From contig USCT01000005.1 of NCBI GenBank assembly GCA_900553185.1, forward strand, positions 62,001 to 126,000: a stretch of 64,000 nucleotides of DNA, given 5' to 3'. The DNA comes from an uncultured Bacteroides sp. (GTDB lineage Bacteria; Bacteroidota; Bacteroidia; Bacteroidales; Bacteroidaceae). Below the pieces are notes generated by a model. It searched no databases, was not told where the DNA came from, and was given only the letters and a program-made list of their open reading frames with translations. Positions 56,771 through 64,000 of this stretch are shown here, one piece after another (positions within the stretch are counted from its first letter, which is position 1; every line of letters starts with the position of its first letter). The position numbers and the translations under genes were made by a program.

Positions 56771-59700
56771 ATGAAACAGTACAACACGATCAACAACCTG
56801 GTAGGTTGGTTAACTTTCGTCGTTGCAGCCTTTACGTACTGCATGACCATCGAACCGACCGCCAGCTTCTGGGATTGCCCTGAATTCATTACCACCGGTT
56901 ATAAACTGGAAGTCGGCCACCCGCCCGGCGCACCTTTCTTTATGCTTACCGCCAACTTGTTCAGTCAGTTTGCCAGCGACCCGTCGCAGGTAGCCCGCAT
57001 GGTCAATACCATGAGTGCCCTGATGAGTGCCGCCTGTATCCTGTTCCTGTTCTGGAGCATCACTCACCTGGCCAGAAAACTGATTTGTCCGGATGACAAG
57101 CAGATGACTACCGGTAAACTCATTGCCATTATGGGATCCGGAGTGGTTGGAGCATTGGCTTATACGTGGAGTGACACGTTCTGGTTCAGTGCCGTAGAAG
57201 GTGAAGTCTATGCCTATTCCAGCCTGTTTACAGCCCTGGTATTCTGGCTTATCCTGAAATGGGAGAACCGGGCGAACGAACCTCACAGCGACCGTTGGCT
57301 CATCCTGATAGCTTACCTGACCGGTCTGTCTATCGGTGTCCACCTGTTGAATCTGTTGTGTATCTCGGCCATCGTGTTGGTATACTATTACAAGAAAAAT
57401 CCGAACGCCACCCTGAAAGGCAGTCTGATAGCCCTGGCCGGTTCCATGGTACTGATTGCTGCCGTACTGTACGGTATCGTTCCGGGTATCGTTAAAGTGG
57501 GAGGCTGGTTCGAACTGTTGTTTGTCAACGATTTAGGATTTTCATTCAACACAGGTCTGATAGTTTACCTCATACTGCTGGCTGCCTGCATCATCTGGAG
57601 TGTATACGAAAGCTACACGGTAAAGAGCAGCAAACGCATGAACATTTCCTTCCTGGCCAGCGTAGCCATGCTGGGTATTCCGTTCTACGGTCACGGATGG
57701 AGCAGCGTCTTCATCGGTATCATCGTACTGGCTATCCTGGCAGTTTATCTGTTTGCCAATATTCCACAGAAATACCGCGTCAGTGCCCGTACACTGAACA
57801 CCAGCCTGCTGGCCATGATGATGATTCTGGTAGGCTATTCTTCGTATGCCGTCATCGTTATCCGTTCTTCGGCCAATCCGCCGATGGACCAGAACTCTCC
57901 GGAAGACATCTTCACGCTGGGAGAATACCTGGGACGTGAACAGTACGGTACCCGTCCGCTCTTCTACGGACAGGCCTACTCTTCCAGACCGGCACTGAAA
58001 CAGGTAGACGGAGGATGTATGTACGAAGTAGAGGAAGGCGCCCCTGTCTACCAACGGAAGGAAAAGGAAACTCCCGATGAAAAGGACAGCTACGAAATAG
58101 TACGTCACAAGACAGAATATAAATATGCCCAGAACATGCTCTTCCCGCGTATGTACAGCGATGCGCATGCACAGGCCTACGAAGACTGGCTGGGAGGTAT
58201 CGAAGGACATCAGGTACCATACGACCAGTGCGGCGAGATGATCATGGTAAAGATGCCTACCCAATGGGAAAATATCAAGTTCTTCTTCATCTACCAGTTG
58301 AACTACATGTACTGGCGCTACTTTATGTGGAACTTTGCCGGACGTCAGAACGATATTCAGGGTCAAGGAGGAGAGATCGAACACGGCAACTGGATTACAG
58401 GTATTCCGTTCATCGATAAAGCCCTGGTAGGTGATCAGAGCCTCCTGCCCAGCGAACTGAAAAACAACAAGGGACACAACGTATTCTACTGCCTGCCGCT
58501 GATACTGGGACTTATCGGACTTTTCTGGCAGGCCTACCGCGGAGAAAGAGGTATCCAGCAATTCTGGGTGGTTTTCTTCCTCTTCTTCATGACCGGTCTG
58601 GCCATCGTACTTTACCTGAATCAGACTCCTGGACAGCCACGTGAACGAGACTATGCCTATGCCGGTTCTTTCTATGCCTTTGCTATCTGGATCGGACTGG
58701 GAGTAGCCGCCATCAGCGAATACCTCGGCAAAAAGCTCAGTGAAAAACCGGCCGCCATCCTGGCCAGTGTAGTCTGCCTGCTGGTTCCTATCCAGATGGT
58801 GAGCCAGACATGGGACGATCACGACCGGAGCGGACGATATACCTGCCGCGATTTCGGACAGAATTACCTGAACTCCGTACAAGACAACGGCAAGCCGATT
58901 CTCTTTACCAACGGCGACAATGATACTTTCCCGTTGTGGTACAATCAGGATACAGAAGGCGTACGTACCGATGTACGTGTATGTAACCTGAGCTATCTGC
59001 AGACAGACTGGTACATCGACCAGATGAAACGCCCGGCTTACGACTCTCCGTCCGTTCCCATCAAGTGGGACCGTATCGACTACGTATCGGGACATAACGA
59101 AGCCGTTTATGTCCGTCCGGAAGCTATGGAAACCGTACTGAACTTCTACAAGCAGAATCCGGAAGAAGCCAGGAAAGAATTCGGTGACAACCCGTACGAA
59201 CTGAAGAATATCCTGGCACACTGGGTACGCGCCCCGAAAGATCCAAGCTTGCAGATGATTCCTACCGACAGCATTGTCGTCAAGCTGGATAAGGAAGCCA
59301 TCAAACGTTCAGGCATGCTTGCACCGGATTCCATCCCGGAATACATGCACATCTCACTGAAAGGAAAATCGGTATTGTACAAGAGCGAACTGATGATTCT
59401 GGAAATGCTGGCAAATGCCAACTGGGAACGACCGATGTATATGGCAATCACCGTAGGACCGGACAACCACCTGAACCTGACCAACAACTTCCTGCAGGAA
59501 GGTCTGGCCTACCGCATCACTCCGTTTGACAACGTTGCCCTCGGCCGGCGTATCGATTCAGAGAAGATGTATGACAACCTGATGCACAAGTTCAAATTCG
59601 GCGGTATTGACAATCCGGACATCTATCTGGACGAAACCGTACTGCGTATGTGCGATACCCATCGGCGTACCTTTGTACAACTGGCTACCCAGCTTATCAA

Positions 59701-60106
59701 GGAAGGCAAGAAGGACAAGGCGCTGAAAGCACTCGACTATTGCGAAAAGGTGATTCCAAGTACTACCGTGCCTCACGATTATATCATGAGCAGCTCGAAA
59801 GAAATGGCTGAAGACTACATACAACTGGGGCAATACCAGAAAGCCGAAAAGATTCTGAACGCTCTGGCCAACAATGCCGTGGAATACGTAACCTGGTATC
59901 TGAGCCTGAACGAACTGCAATTTGCCAACTCATACGACAACTGCATGCGGTATTTCTACATTCTGGACGATGTATGCAAGACTTTGTCTGAAATAAAAGA
60001 TGCCAAGACAGGTAAAGTGATTGACTCCGCTACCCACTACACGAACAAGTTCGAACAACTGTACAAGCTGTTGGAAAAACGTGCAAATGTAGGCTCAGCT
60101 CAATAA
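56771..60106 (+). CDS. DUF2723 / TMEM260-like membrane glycosyltransferase
   Basis: A 1111-residue protein. The N-terminal about 600 residues have a dozen helices and the family opening (LVGWLTFVVAAFTYCMTIEPT, with SFWDCPEF and the HPPGAPFF motif) like GT-C O-mannosyltransferases. A large soluble part of about 450 residues follows, ending in TPR-like helices (ALDYCEKVIPS). The eukaryotic relative TMEM260 is an O-mannosyltransferase. Protein glycosylation in the periplasm is thus a good guess. The NodB-type gene follows by 9 bp. Confidence 0.85.
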   Translation: MKQYNTINNLVGWLTFVVAAFTYCMTIEPTASFWDCPEFITTGYKLEVGHPPGAPFFMLTANLFSQFASDPSQVARMVNTMSALMSAACILFLFWSITHLARKLICPDDKQMTTGKLIAIMGSGVVGALAYTWSDTFWFSAVEGEVYAYSSLFTALVFWLILKWENRANEPHSDRWLILIAYLTGLSIGVHLLNLLCISAIVLVYYYKKNPNATLKGSLIALAGSMVLIAAVLYGIVPGIVKVGGWFELLFVNDLGFSFNTGLIVYLILLAACIIWSVYESYTVKSSKRMNISFLASVAMLGIPFYGHGWSSVFIGIIVLAILAVYLFANIPQKYRVSARTLNTSLLAMMMILVGYSSYAVIVIRSSANPPMDQNSPEDIFTLGEYLGREQYGTRPLFYGQAYSSRPALKQVDGGCMYEVEEGAPVYQRKEKETPDEKDSYEIVRHKTEYKYAQNMLFPRMYSDAHAQAYEDWLGGIEGHQVPYDQCGEMIMVKMPTQWENIKFFFIYQLNYMYWRYFMWNFAGRQNDIQGQGGEIEHGNWITGIPFIDKALVGDQSLLPSELKNNKGHNVFYCLPLILGLIGLFWQAYRGERGIQQFWVVFFLFFMTGLAIVLYLNQTPGQPRERDYAYAGSFYAFAIWIGLGVAAISEYLGKKLSEKPAAILASVVCLLVPIQMVSQTWDDHDRSGRYTCRDFGQNYLNSVQDNGKPILFTNGDNDTFPLWYNQDTEGVRTDVRVCNLSYLQTDWYIDQMKRPAYDSPSVPIKWDRIDYVSGHNEAVYVRPEAMETVLNFYKQNPEEARKEFGDNPYELKNILAHWVRAPKDPSLQMIPTDSIVVKLDKEAIKRSGMLAPDSIPEYMHISLKGKSVLYKSELMILEMLANANWERPMYMAITVGPDNHLNLTNNFLQEGLAYRITPFDNVALGRRIDSEKMYDNLMHKFKFGGIDNPDIYLDETVLRMCDTHRRTFVQLATQLIKEGKKDKALKALDYCEKVIPSTTVPHDYIMSSSKEMAEDYIQLGQYQKAEKILNALANNAVEYVTWYLSLNELQFANSYDNCMRYFYILDDVCKTLSEIKDAKTGKVIDSATHYTNKFEQLYKLLEKRANVGSAQ

Positions 60107-60115
60107 AAGAATGTT

Positions 60116-60727
60116 ATGTTTATAGAACAACCCCCGCAACTGATACGCCTTCTTTATCCGGACGCTCTCTGGCGAATGGATAAGAAGGTCAAAGCGGTCT
60201 ACCTGACTTTCGACGACGGGCCGATTCCCGACATTACTCCCTGGGTACTCGATTTGCTGGACAAGTATCAGATAAAGGCTACCTTCTTCATGGTGGGAGA
60301 CAATGTCCGGAAGCATCCGCGGGAATATCAGATGGTAGTAGAACGGGGACACCGCATCGGTAACCATACGTTCAATCATATCCGGGGATTCGAGTTTCTG
60401 AGCAGGAACTACCTGGCCAATACGGACAAGGCCAACGAATATCTGCATACCGACCTGTTCCGTCCACCTCACGGACACATGCGCTGGCTCCAGTACTGGG
60501 TACTGAAACGCAAATACCGCATTGTCATGTGGGATCTGGTAACCCGCGATTACAGCAAACGGCTAAACGGACCGCAAGTGCTCCAGAAAGTCAAGAAGTA
60601 TGTCCGGAACGGTTCCATCATTACCTTCCACGACTCCCTGAAGTCGGAACAGAACATGAAATATGCGTTACCACGCGCCATCGAATGGCTGCTGGCACAA
60701 GGATATGAATTCAGGGTATTCGACTGA
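60116..60727 (+). CDS. NodB-domain polysaccharide deacetylase
   Basis: A 203-residue CE4-family protein. The metal and catalytic motif TFDDGP covers D33-D34, and H84-x3-H88 (HTFNH) completes the metal site. The later RPPHGH motif, and ITFHDS near the end, also fit. It removes N- or O-acetyl groups from glycans. There is no signal peptide. It is coupled to the DUF2723 gene, so the two may modify the same glycan. Confidence 0.92.
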   Translation: MFIEQPPQLIRLLYPDALWRMDKKVKAVYLTFDDGPIPDITPWVLDLLDKYQIKATFFMVGDNVRKHPREYQMVVERGHRIGNHTFNHIRGFEFLSRNYLANTDKANEYLHTDLFRPPHGHMRWLQYWVLKRKYRIVMWDLVTRDYSKRLNGPQVLQKVKKYVRNGSIITFHDSLKSEQNMKYALPRAIEWLLAQGYEFRVFD

Positions 60728-60737
60728 TATACCCGAT

Positions 60738-60786
60738 AAAAAACGTCGCAGAAGACTCTTATCAAAATCTTCCGCGACGTTTTTTA
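60738..60786. terminator. Bidirectional terminator
   Basis: AAAAAACGTCGC with AGAAGA pairs with TCTTC-GCGACGTTTTTT (one bulge). It serves the deacetylase (+) and dacB (-). Confidence 0.85.
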
Positions 60787-60806
60787 TTTATTGTATAAAG
60801 TCAAGC

Positions 60807-62210
60807 TCAGTTTGCCAGAATCTCACACAGCTCATCCTGAAAAAGACGAGCCTGCCTGCCCTTCAGTACATTCTGGTTGATAATGACAAAAGAAAGCCAG
60901 TCTCCATTGGCGGCTTTCACGTACCCGGCCAACGAAGAAACACCGGTCACAGTACCCGTCTTGGCCCGTACATTCCGGTAAGCCCTTCCACCCTTCATCC
61001 GGTTGGCCAGTGTCCCGTCAATTCCTGCGATGGGCAGGCAATCATAAAAAGGATGAAAGACAGACGGATTTCTGTACGCATAATTGAGATAACTCAACAA
61101 CAGACGGGGAGATACGTAATTATACAGCGACACCCCACTCCCATCGGCTATGTTGTAATTCTCAGGATCCATTCCTACCAGATCCTTCATGATTTTACCC
61201 ACGGCTGCCTGACCGTCCGAATTGCTTAACGAACGCGTCTTTCCCGTTACATGCTTCCCCACATGATAAAACAAGGCTTCGGCTGCCAGGTTATCACTCT
61301 CTTTCAAGGCTTCTTTCAGCACATTCTTCATCGGATGCGTACAACGTACCAGTTCACGGGCACCGGAAGGACATTCTTCATATCCCAAACCATTGACCGC
61401 AATTCCCCGTCTGGCTAACTGATAACGAAAGGTTTCCAGAAAAAAAGCTTTGGAATCATACAGATTCAAAGCCTGACTCCGTCTGGCAGAAACGCATCCG
61501 CTTACCTGAATGTGATTCCCCTGATTCAGCCAATCGCGTGTGATGACGAGTTTTCCGGCCGAAGGAGTCCGGCTGACCGAACGATTTTCAACCCGATAAT
61601 AATCAGAAGCCGGAGAAACCTCCACACGCCCTTGTACGCCTTTTGCCGCGGGATGCACGGTTACTTCCACACACCCCCTGTTCAGCATCAGCGGCGACAG
61701 ATACGGCTGGAAAGAAAAGGGAGTATCGTCCCACGACCATCCCGGTCCCCAATAGACCGAATCCATCAGCGAAACATCTCCGACCAGCCGCCCGGCTATC
61801 CGATGAATTCCCCGATCGGCCAGTGCCTCGGAAAACTTCTCCAAATCTTTTTCCATAAAAACCGGATCAAATGATCCGATTACATATAAGTCACCTTTTA
61901 AAACACTATCCTGAATTTCTCCAGTATAAGCCACACGGGTAACGAAAGGATAGTCAGTACCCAATGTGGTCAGTGCCGTTACGGCCGTAATGACCTTTTC
62001 CGTAGAGGCCGGACGGTATAATTTATCTGCCTGATGGAGAAAGACCAGGCTGTCGGCCGTCAGATTATACACGGCAATTCCCGCTTCGGAAGTTTTCAGC
62101 AAGGCAGACTGATCCAGAAAGCTTTCCAGCCGGACAGACCAGTTCTGGGCTGATCCGGCCATTACAGACAACCAGCAGACAAACGCTATTCCTAAAAGAC
62201 GTACTTTCAT
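60807..62210 (-). CDS. dacB: D-Ala-D-Ala carboxypeptidase/endopeptidase, PBP4 type
   Basis: A 467-residue S13-family penicillin-binding protein with a signal peptide (MAGSAQ). The three motifs are S69-T-E-K72 (PASTEK), SDN in LKESDNLAAEAL and KTG in RAKTGTVTG. The extra domain between motifs one and two, characteristic of PBP4, is present. It trims or cuts cross-links in peptidoglycan in the periplasm. It begins directly after the lpdA stop codon (no gap), so the two are co-transcribed. Confidence 0.94.
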   Translation of the reverse strand: MKVRLLGIAFVCWLSVMAGSAQNWSVRLESFLDQSALLKTSEAGIAVYNLTADSLVFLHQADKLYRPASTEKVITAVTALTTLGTDYPFVTRVAYTGEIQDSVLKGDLYVIGSFDPVFMEKDLEKFSEALADRGIHRIAGRLVGDVSLMDSVYWGPGWSWDDTPFSFQPYLSPLMLNRGCVEVTVHPAAKGVQGRVEVSPASDYYRVENRSVSRTPSAGKLVITRDWLNQGNHIQVSGCVSARRSQALNLYDSKAFFLETFRYQLARRGIAVNGLGYEECPSGARELVRCTHPMKNVLKEALKESDNLAAEALFYHVGKHVTGKTRSLSNSDGQAAVGKIMKDLVGMDPENYNIADGSGVSLYNYVSPRLLLSYLNYAYRNPSVFHPFYDCLPIAGIDGTLANRMKGGRAYRNVRAKTGTVTGVSSLAGYVKAANGDWLSFVIINQNVLKGRQARLFQDELCEILAN

Positions 62211-63557
62211 CTATTCTTCCAGTTCTCTAAAGATCTCGCTTACGGTAGGATGAGGGAAAACATATTGCTTCCAGTCCGTGTACTTCCGGTGTTCCTCAAT
62301 CATCATACCGGCCATCACAATCAGTTCCGAAGAAGGATTCCCCAGCATGTGAACTCCCAGCAAATGTCCATCCTCGCTTACCAAAGCCTTACATACTCCA
62401 TTCATACCTTCGTTTTCGGCAACGAAACGACCGGAGTATGTCATGGGCAACCGAATGGCACGATAAGCAAAACCGGCTATCTGCAGAAATTCTTCGGTAG
62501 CTCCTACCGATGAAAACTCAGGATTGGTATACACCACTCCCGGAATGGCACGATAACTCATCGTATCTGTCTTTCCCACGATATGATGTACAGCCACTTC
62601 CGCTTCACGCACCGCCGTATGGGCCAGCAACGATTTTCCATTCAAATCACCGCATACATATACTCCGGGAACAGAGGTTTCCAGATGTTCGTCTACCTTA
62701 ATCAGATTACGGTCCGTGCATTCCAATCCCAGATTTTCCAAACCAAACCCTCTGGTAACAGGACGCCGGCCCACACTCATCAGTATTTTTTCGGCTTCCA
62801 CCGTAAGGTTTCCATCCGGATGTTCCACCTGAACCAGAACATGTCCGTCTGTTCCTGAAATTTCTGTTACTTTTGCCCTCAACAGAAAACGGACTCCCCG
62901 TTTCGTGTATTCCGTACGCAACAAAGCGGCCAGTTCGTGATCCATTCCCCCCAGAATCTCACCCATCATCTCGACCACGGTTACTTTTACGCCCAGACTA
63001 TTGAAAAAAGAAGCAAACTCCATACCGATTACTCCTCCTCCTACAATCACCAGTGACTCCGGAATTTCCTTTGTATCAAGTGCATTTCGATGTGTCCAAT
63101 AGTTTACCTTATCTATGCCTGTAACAGCTGGTATAAAAGTTTCACTTCCCGTACACACAATCAGCTTTTCGCACTCATAAGTCTCTTCTCCGCAACGGAT
63201 TGTGTGACGATCAATGATATAGGCTTCTCCCGAAACAATATTTACATGACAAGCCGTCAGACGAGCTTTAATGCCTAACACCAACTTACGAACGACTTTA
63301 TTTTTACGGGAAATCACTTTCGGCAAATCTATTGAAGCTCCAGCTGTCTGCACACCGTATTTAGAGGCCATCCTGGCTGAATCGTATATTTTTGCCGAAT
63401 ACAAGAGTGTTTTGGTAGGAATACATCCCTCATTCAGACAAACTCCTCCCAAATTGTTCTTTTCAAACAAGACTACGCTTAATCCTGCCTTTCCGGCTAT
63501 TTCGGCCGCCGTATATCCGGCAGGTCCACCGCCAATTACAGCTACTTGATATTTCAT
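62211..63557 (-). CDS. lpdA: Dihydrolipoyl dehydrogenase
   Basis: A 448-residue FAD flavoenzyme that reoxidises dihydrolipoamide of 2-oxoacid dehydrogenase or glycine cleavage complexes. FAD motif GGGPAGYTAAE, redox disulfide C40-x4-C45 (GGVCLNEGCIP), NAD motif IVGGGVIGMEFAS and the active-site H436-x4-E441 (HPTVSE) are complete. No other complex subunits are in the window. Confidence 0.95.
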   Translation of the reverse strand: MKYQVAVIGGGPAGYTAAEIAGKAGLSVVLFEKNNLGGVCLNEGCIPTKTLLYSAKIYDSARMASKYGVQTAGASIDLPKVISRKNKVVRKLVLGIKARLTACHVNIVSGEAYIIDRHTIRCGEETYECEKLIVCTGSETFIPAVTGIDKVNYWTHRNALDTKEIPESLVIVGGGVIGMEFASFFNSLGVKVTVVEMMGEILGGMDHELAALLRTEYTKRGVRFLLRAKVTEISGTDGHVLVQVEHPDGNLTVEAEKILMSVGRRPVTRGFGLENLGLECTDRNLIKVDEHLETSVPGVYVCGDLNGKSLLAHTAVREAEVAVHHIVGKTDTMSYRAIPGVVYTNPEFSSVGATEEFLQIAGFAYRAIRLPMTYSGRFVAENEGMNGVCKALVSEDGHLLGVHMLGNPSSELIVMAGMMIEEHRKYTDWKQYVFPHPTVSEIFRELEE

Positions 63558-63606
63558 GTATTCAGATTTTTATTCAGGTTAAAAAAGTATTTCAAGGAAT
63601 TTAAAT

Positions 63607-63999
63607 TCAATTTTCTTCCGCAAAAATAGCACGCGGATTCAGCTCTTTGGCATAACGCAAAAATCCTTCTTCATCGGCAGGGTCAAAACTGATAAACCCT
63701 TTGGTATAATATACCATGATACGTCCTCTGAAAAAAGCTTTCTTGTGACGCACAATACGTATTACGCCATAAGCCTTTACGCTTCCACTAAAACCTCTTT
63801 TCAACCATATATCTCCGTTTTCCTGTACCTGTATTTTGGTCAGTTGTTCATCGATCAACAATAAAATGGGAAAAATAATCGGAATCAACCCGTAATAACT
63901 TTCTGTTTGCCAAGCTACCAGAATCAATGCAAGGATCACGATAATAACTCCTAGCCATACCCGTGGAGGAGTGCGTTTGATTTTAAAAGTACGTACCAT
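63607..63999 (-). CDS. Small membrane protein of unknown function (at right edge)
   Basis: A 130-residue protein with two hydrophobic helices (WLGVIIVILALILVAW and YGLIPIIFPILLLI) and a soluble beta-rich tail (IVRHKKAFFRGRIMVYYT) like a bacterial PH-type domain. The ATG at 63999 abuts the window end, so the true start could lie further upstream. Confidence 0.7.
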   Translation of the reverse strand: MVRTFKIKRTPPRVWLGVIIVILALILVAWQTESYYGLIPIIFPILLLIDEQLTKIQVQENGDIWLKRGFSGSVKAYGVIRIVRHKKAFFRGRIMVYYTKGFISFDPADEEGFLRYAKELNPRAIFAEEN

Positions 64000-64000
64000 A

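Noticed and set aside
57542..59221. 559-codon open frame on the minus strand
   Set aside because: It is the antisense shadow of the DUF2723 gene; long antisense frames are common in this codon usage.

Overview
The window looks like chromosome of a gut Bacteroidales bacterium, most likely Bacteroides, Phocaeicola or a close relative. The evidence is a complete polysaccharide-utilisation locus (PUL) with SusC/SusD-type proteins and a hybrid two-component sensor, many Bacteroidetes promoters with a TAnnTTTG -7 box, and families typical of the group (GH97, DUF2723, DUF6057, GIN-domain lipoproteins). No rRNA, tRNA or CRISPR array was seen.

Layout. 1-436: start of a GH97 glycosidase running off the left edge. 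583-19396: an arabinan PUL. Its parts are a GH43 arabinanase (-), a large hybrid two-component system (HTCS) sensor (-), a GH43-GH51 arabinofuranosidase operon (+), and a SusC-SusD-surface glycan-binding protein-endo-arabinanase operon (+). The three enzyme/transport promoters share a 21-bp-period direct repeat, TCYACC-N15-TCCACC, whose second half starts exactly 26 nt before the -7 box. This is the probable HTCS operator. Surface endo-arabinanase cuts arabinan, SusCD imports oligosaccharides, and periplasmic GH43 and GH51 enzymes release arabinose.

19803-44063: mostly housekeeping genes. These are an MnmA-type thiouridylase behind a promoter-hairpin leader that also occurs upstream of susC, a GH123-like DUF4091 protein, a U32 hydroxylase/protease family protein, DusB, a GIN-domain lipoprotein, a CDF-epimerase-PAP2 operon, RNase R, a DUF6057/CxxCH lipoprotein pair, CysE, and an operon of THUMP methyltransferase, DPP-IV-like peptidase, PurD, two membrane proteins and MnmD.

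44139-48869: a five-gene (-) operon encoding a circularly permuted ATP-grasp enzyme, an alpha-E protein, a transglutaminase-like protein and two M14/aspartoacylase-type proteins. One of the two M14 proteins has lost its zinc and catalytic residues. The set looks like an uncharacterised peptide-ligation and trimming pathway.

49273-52432: a feruloyl-esterase-like enzyme and a zinc-type ABC binding protein plus ATPase with no permease beside them. 52438-56632: an AT-rich accessory island. It holds a histidine kinase without a response regulator, a 39-residue double-glycine-leader-like peptide gene, a chimeric small gene made from a duplicated membrane-protein 5' end, another 50-residue membrane peptide, a TolC-family protein, an ISAs1-type transposase remnant and the full-length membrane protein. 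Three promoters in it carry TAAC repeats at an 11-bp period, and two of them have identical spacing to the -7 box. This is the best candidate for an undescribed system: a kinase-controlled peptide export or bacteriocin-like cassette. 56771-63999: a DUF2723 glycosyltransferase-like protein, a NodB deacetylase, PBP4-type DacB, dihydrolipoyl dehydrogenase and a small membrane protein at the right edge.
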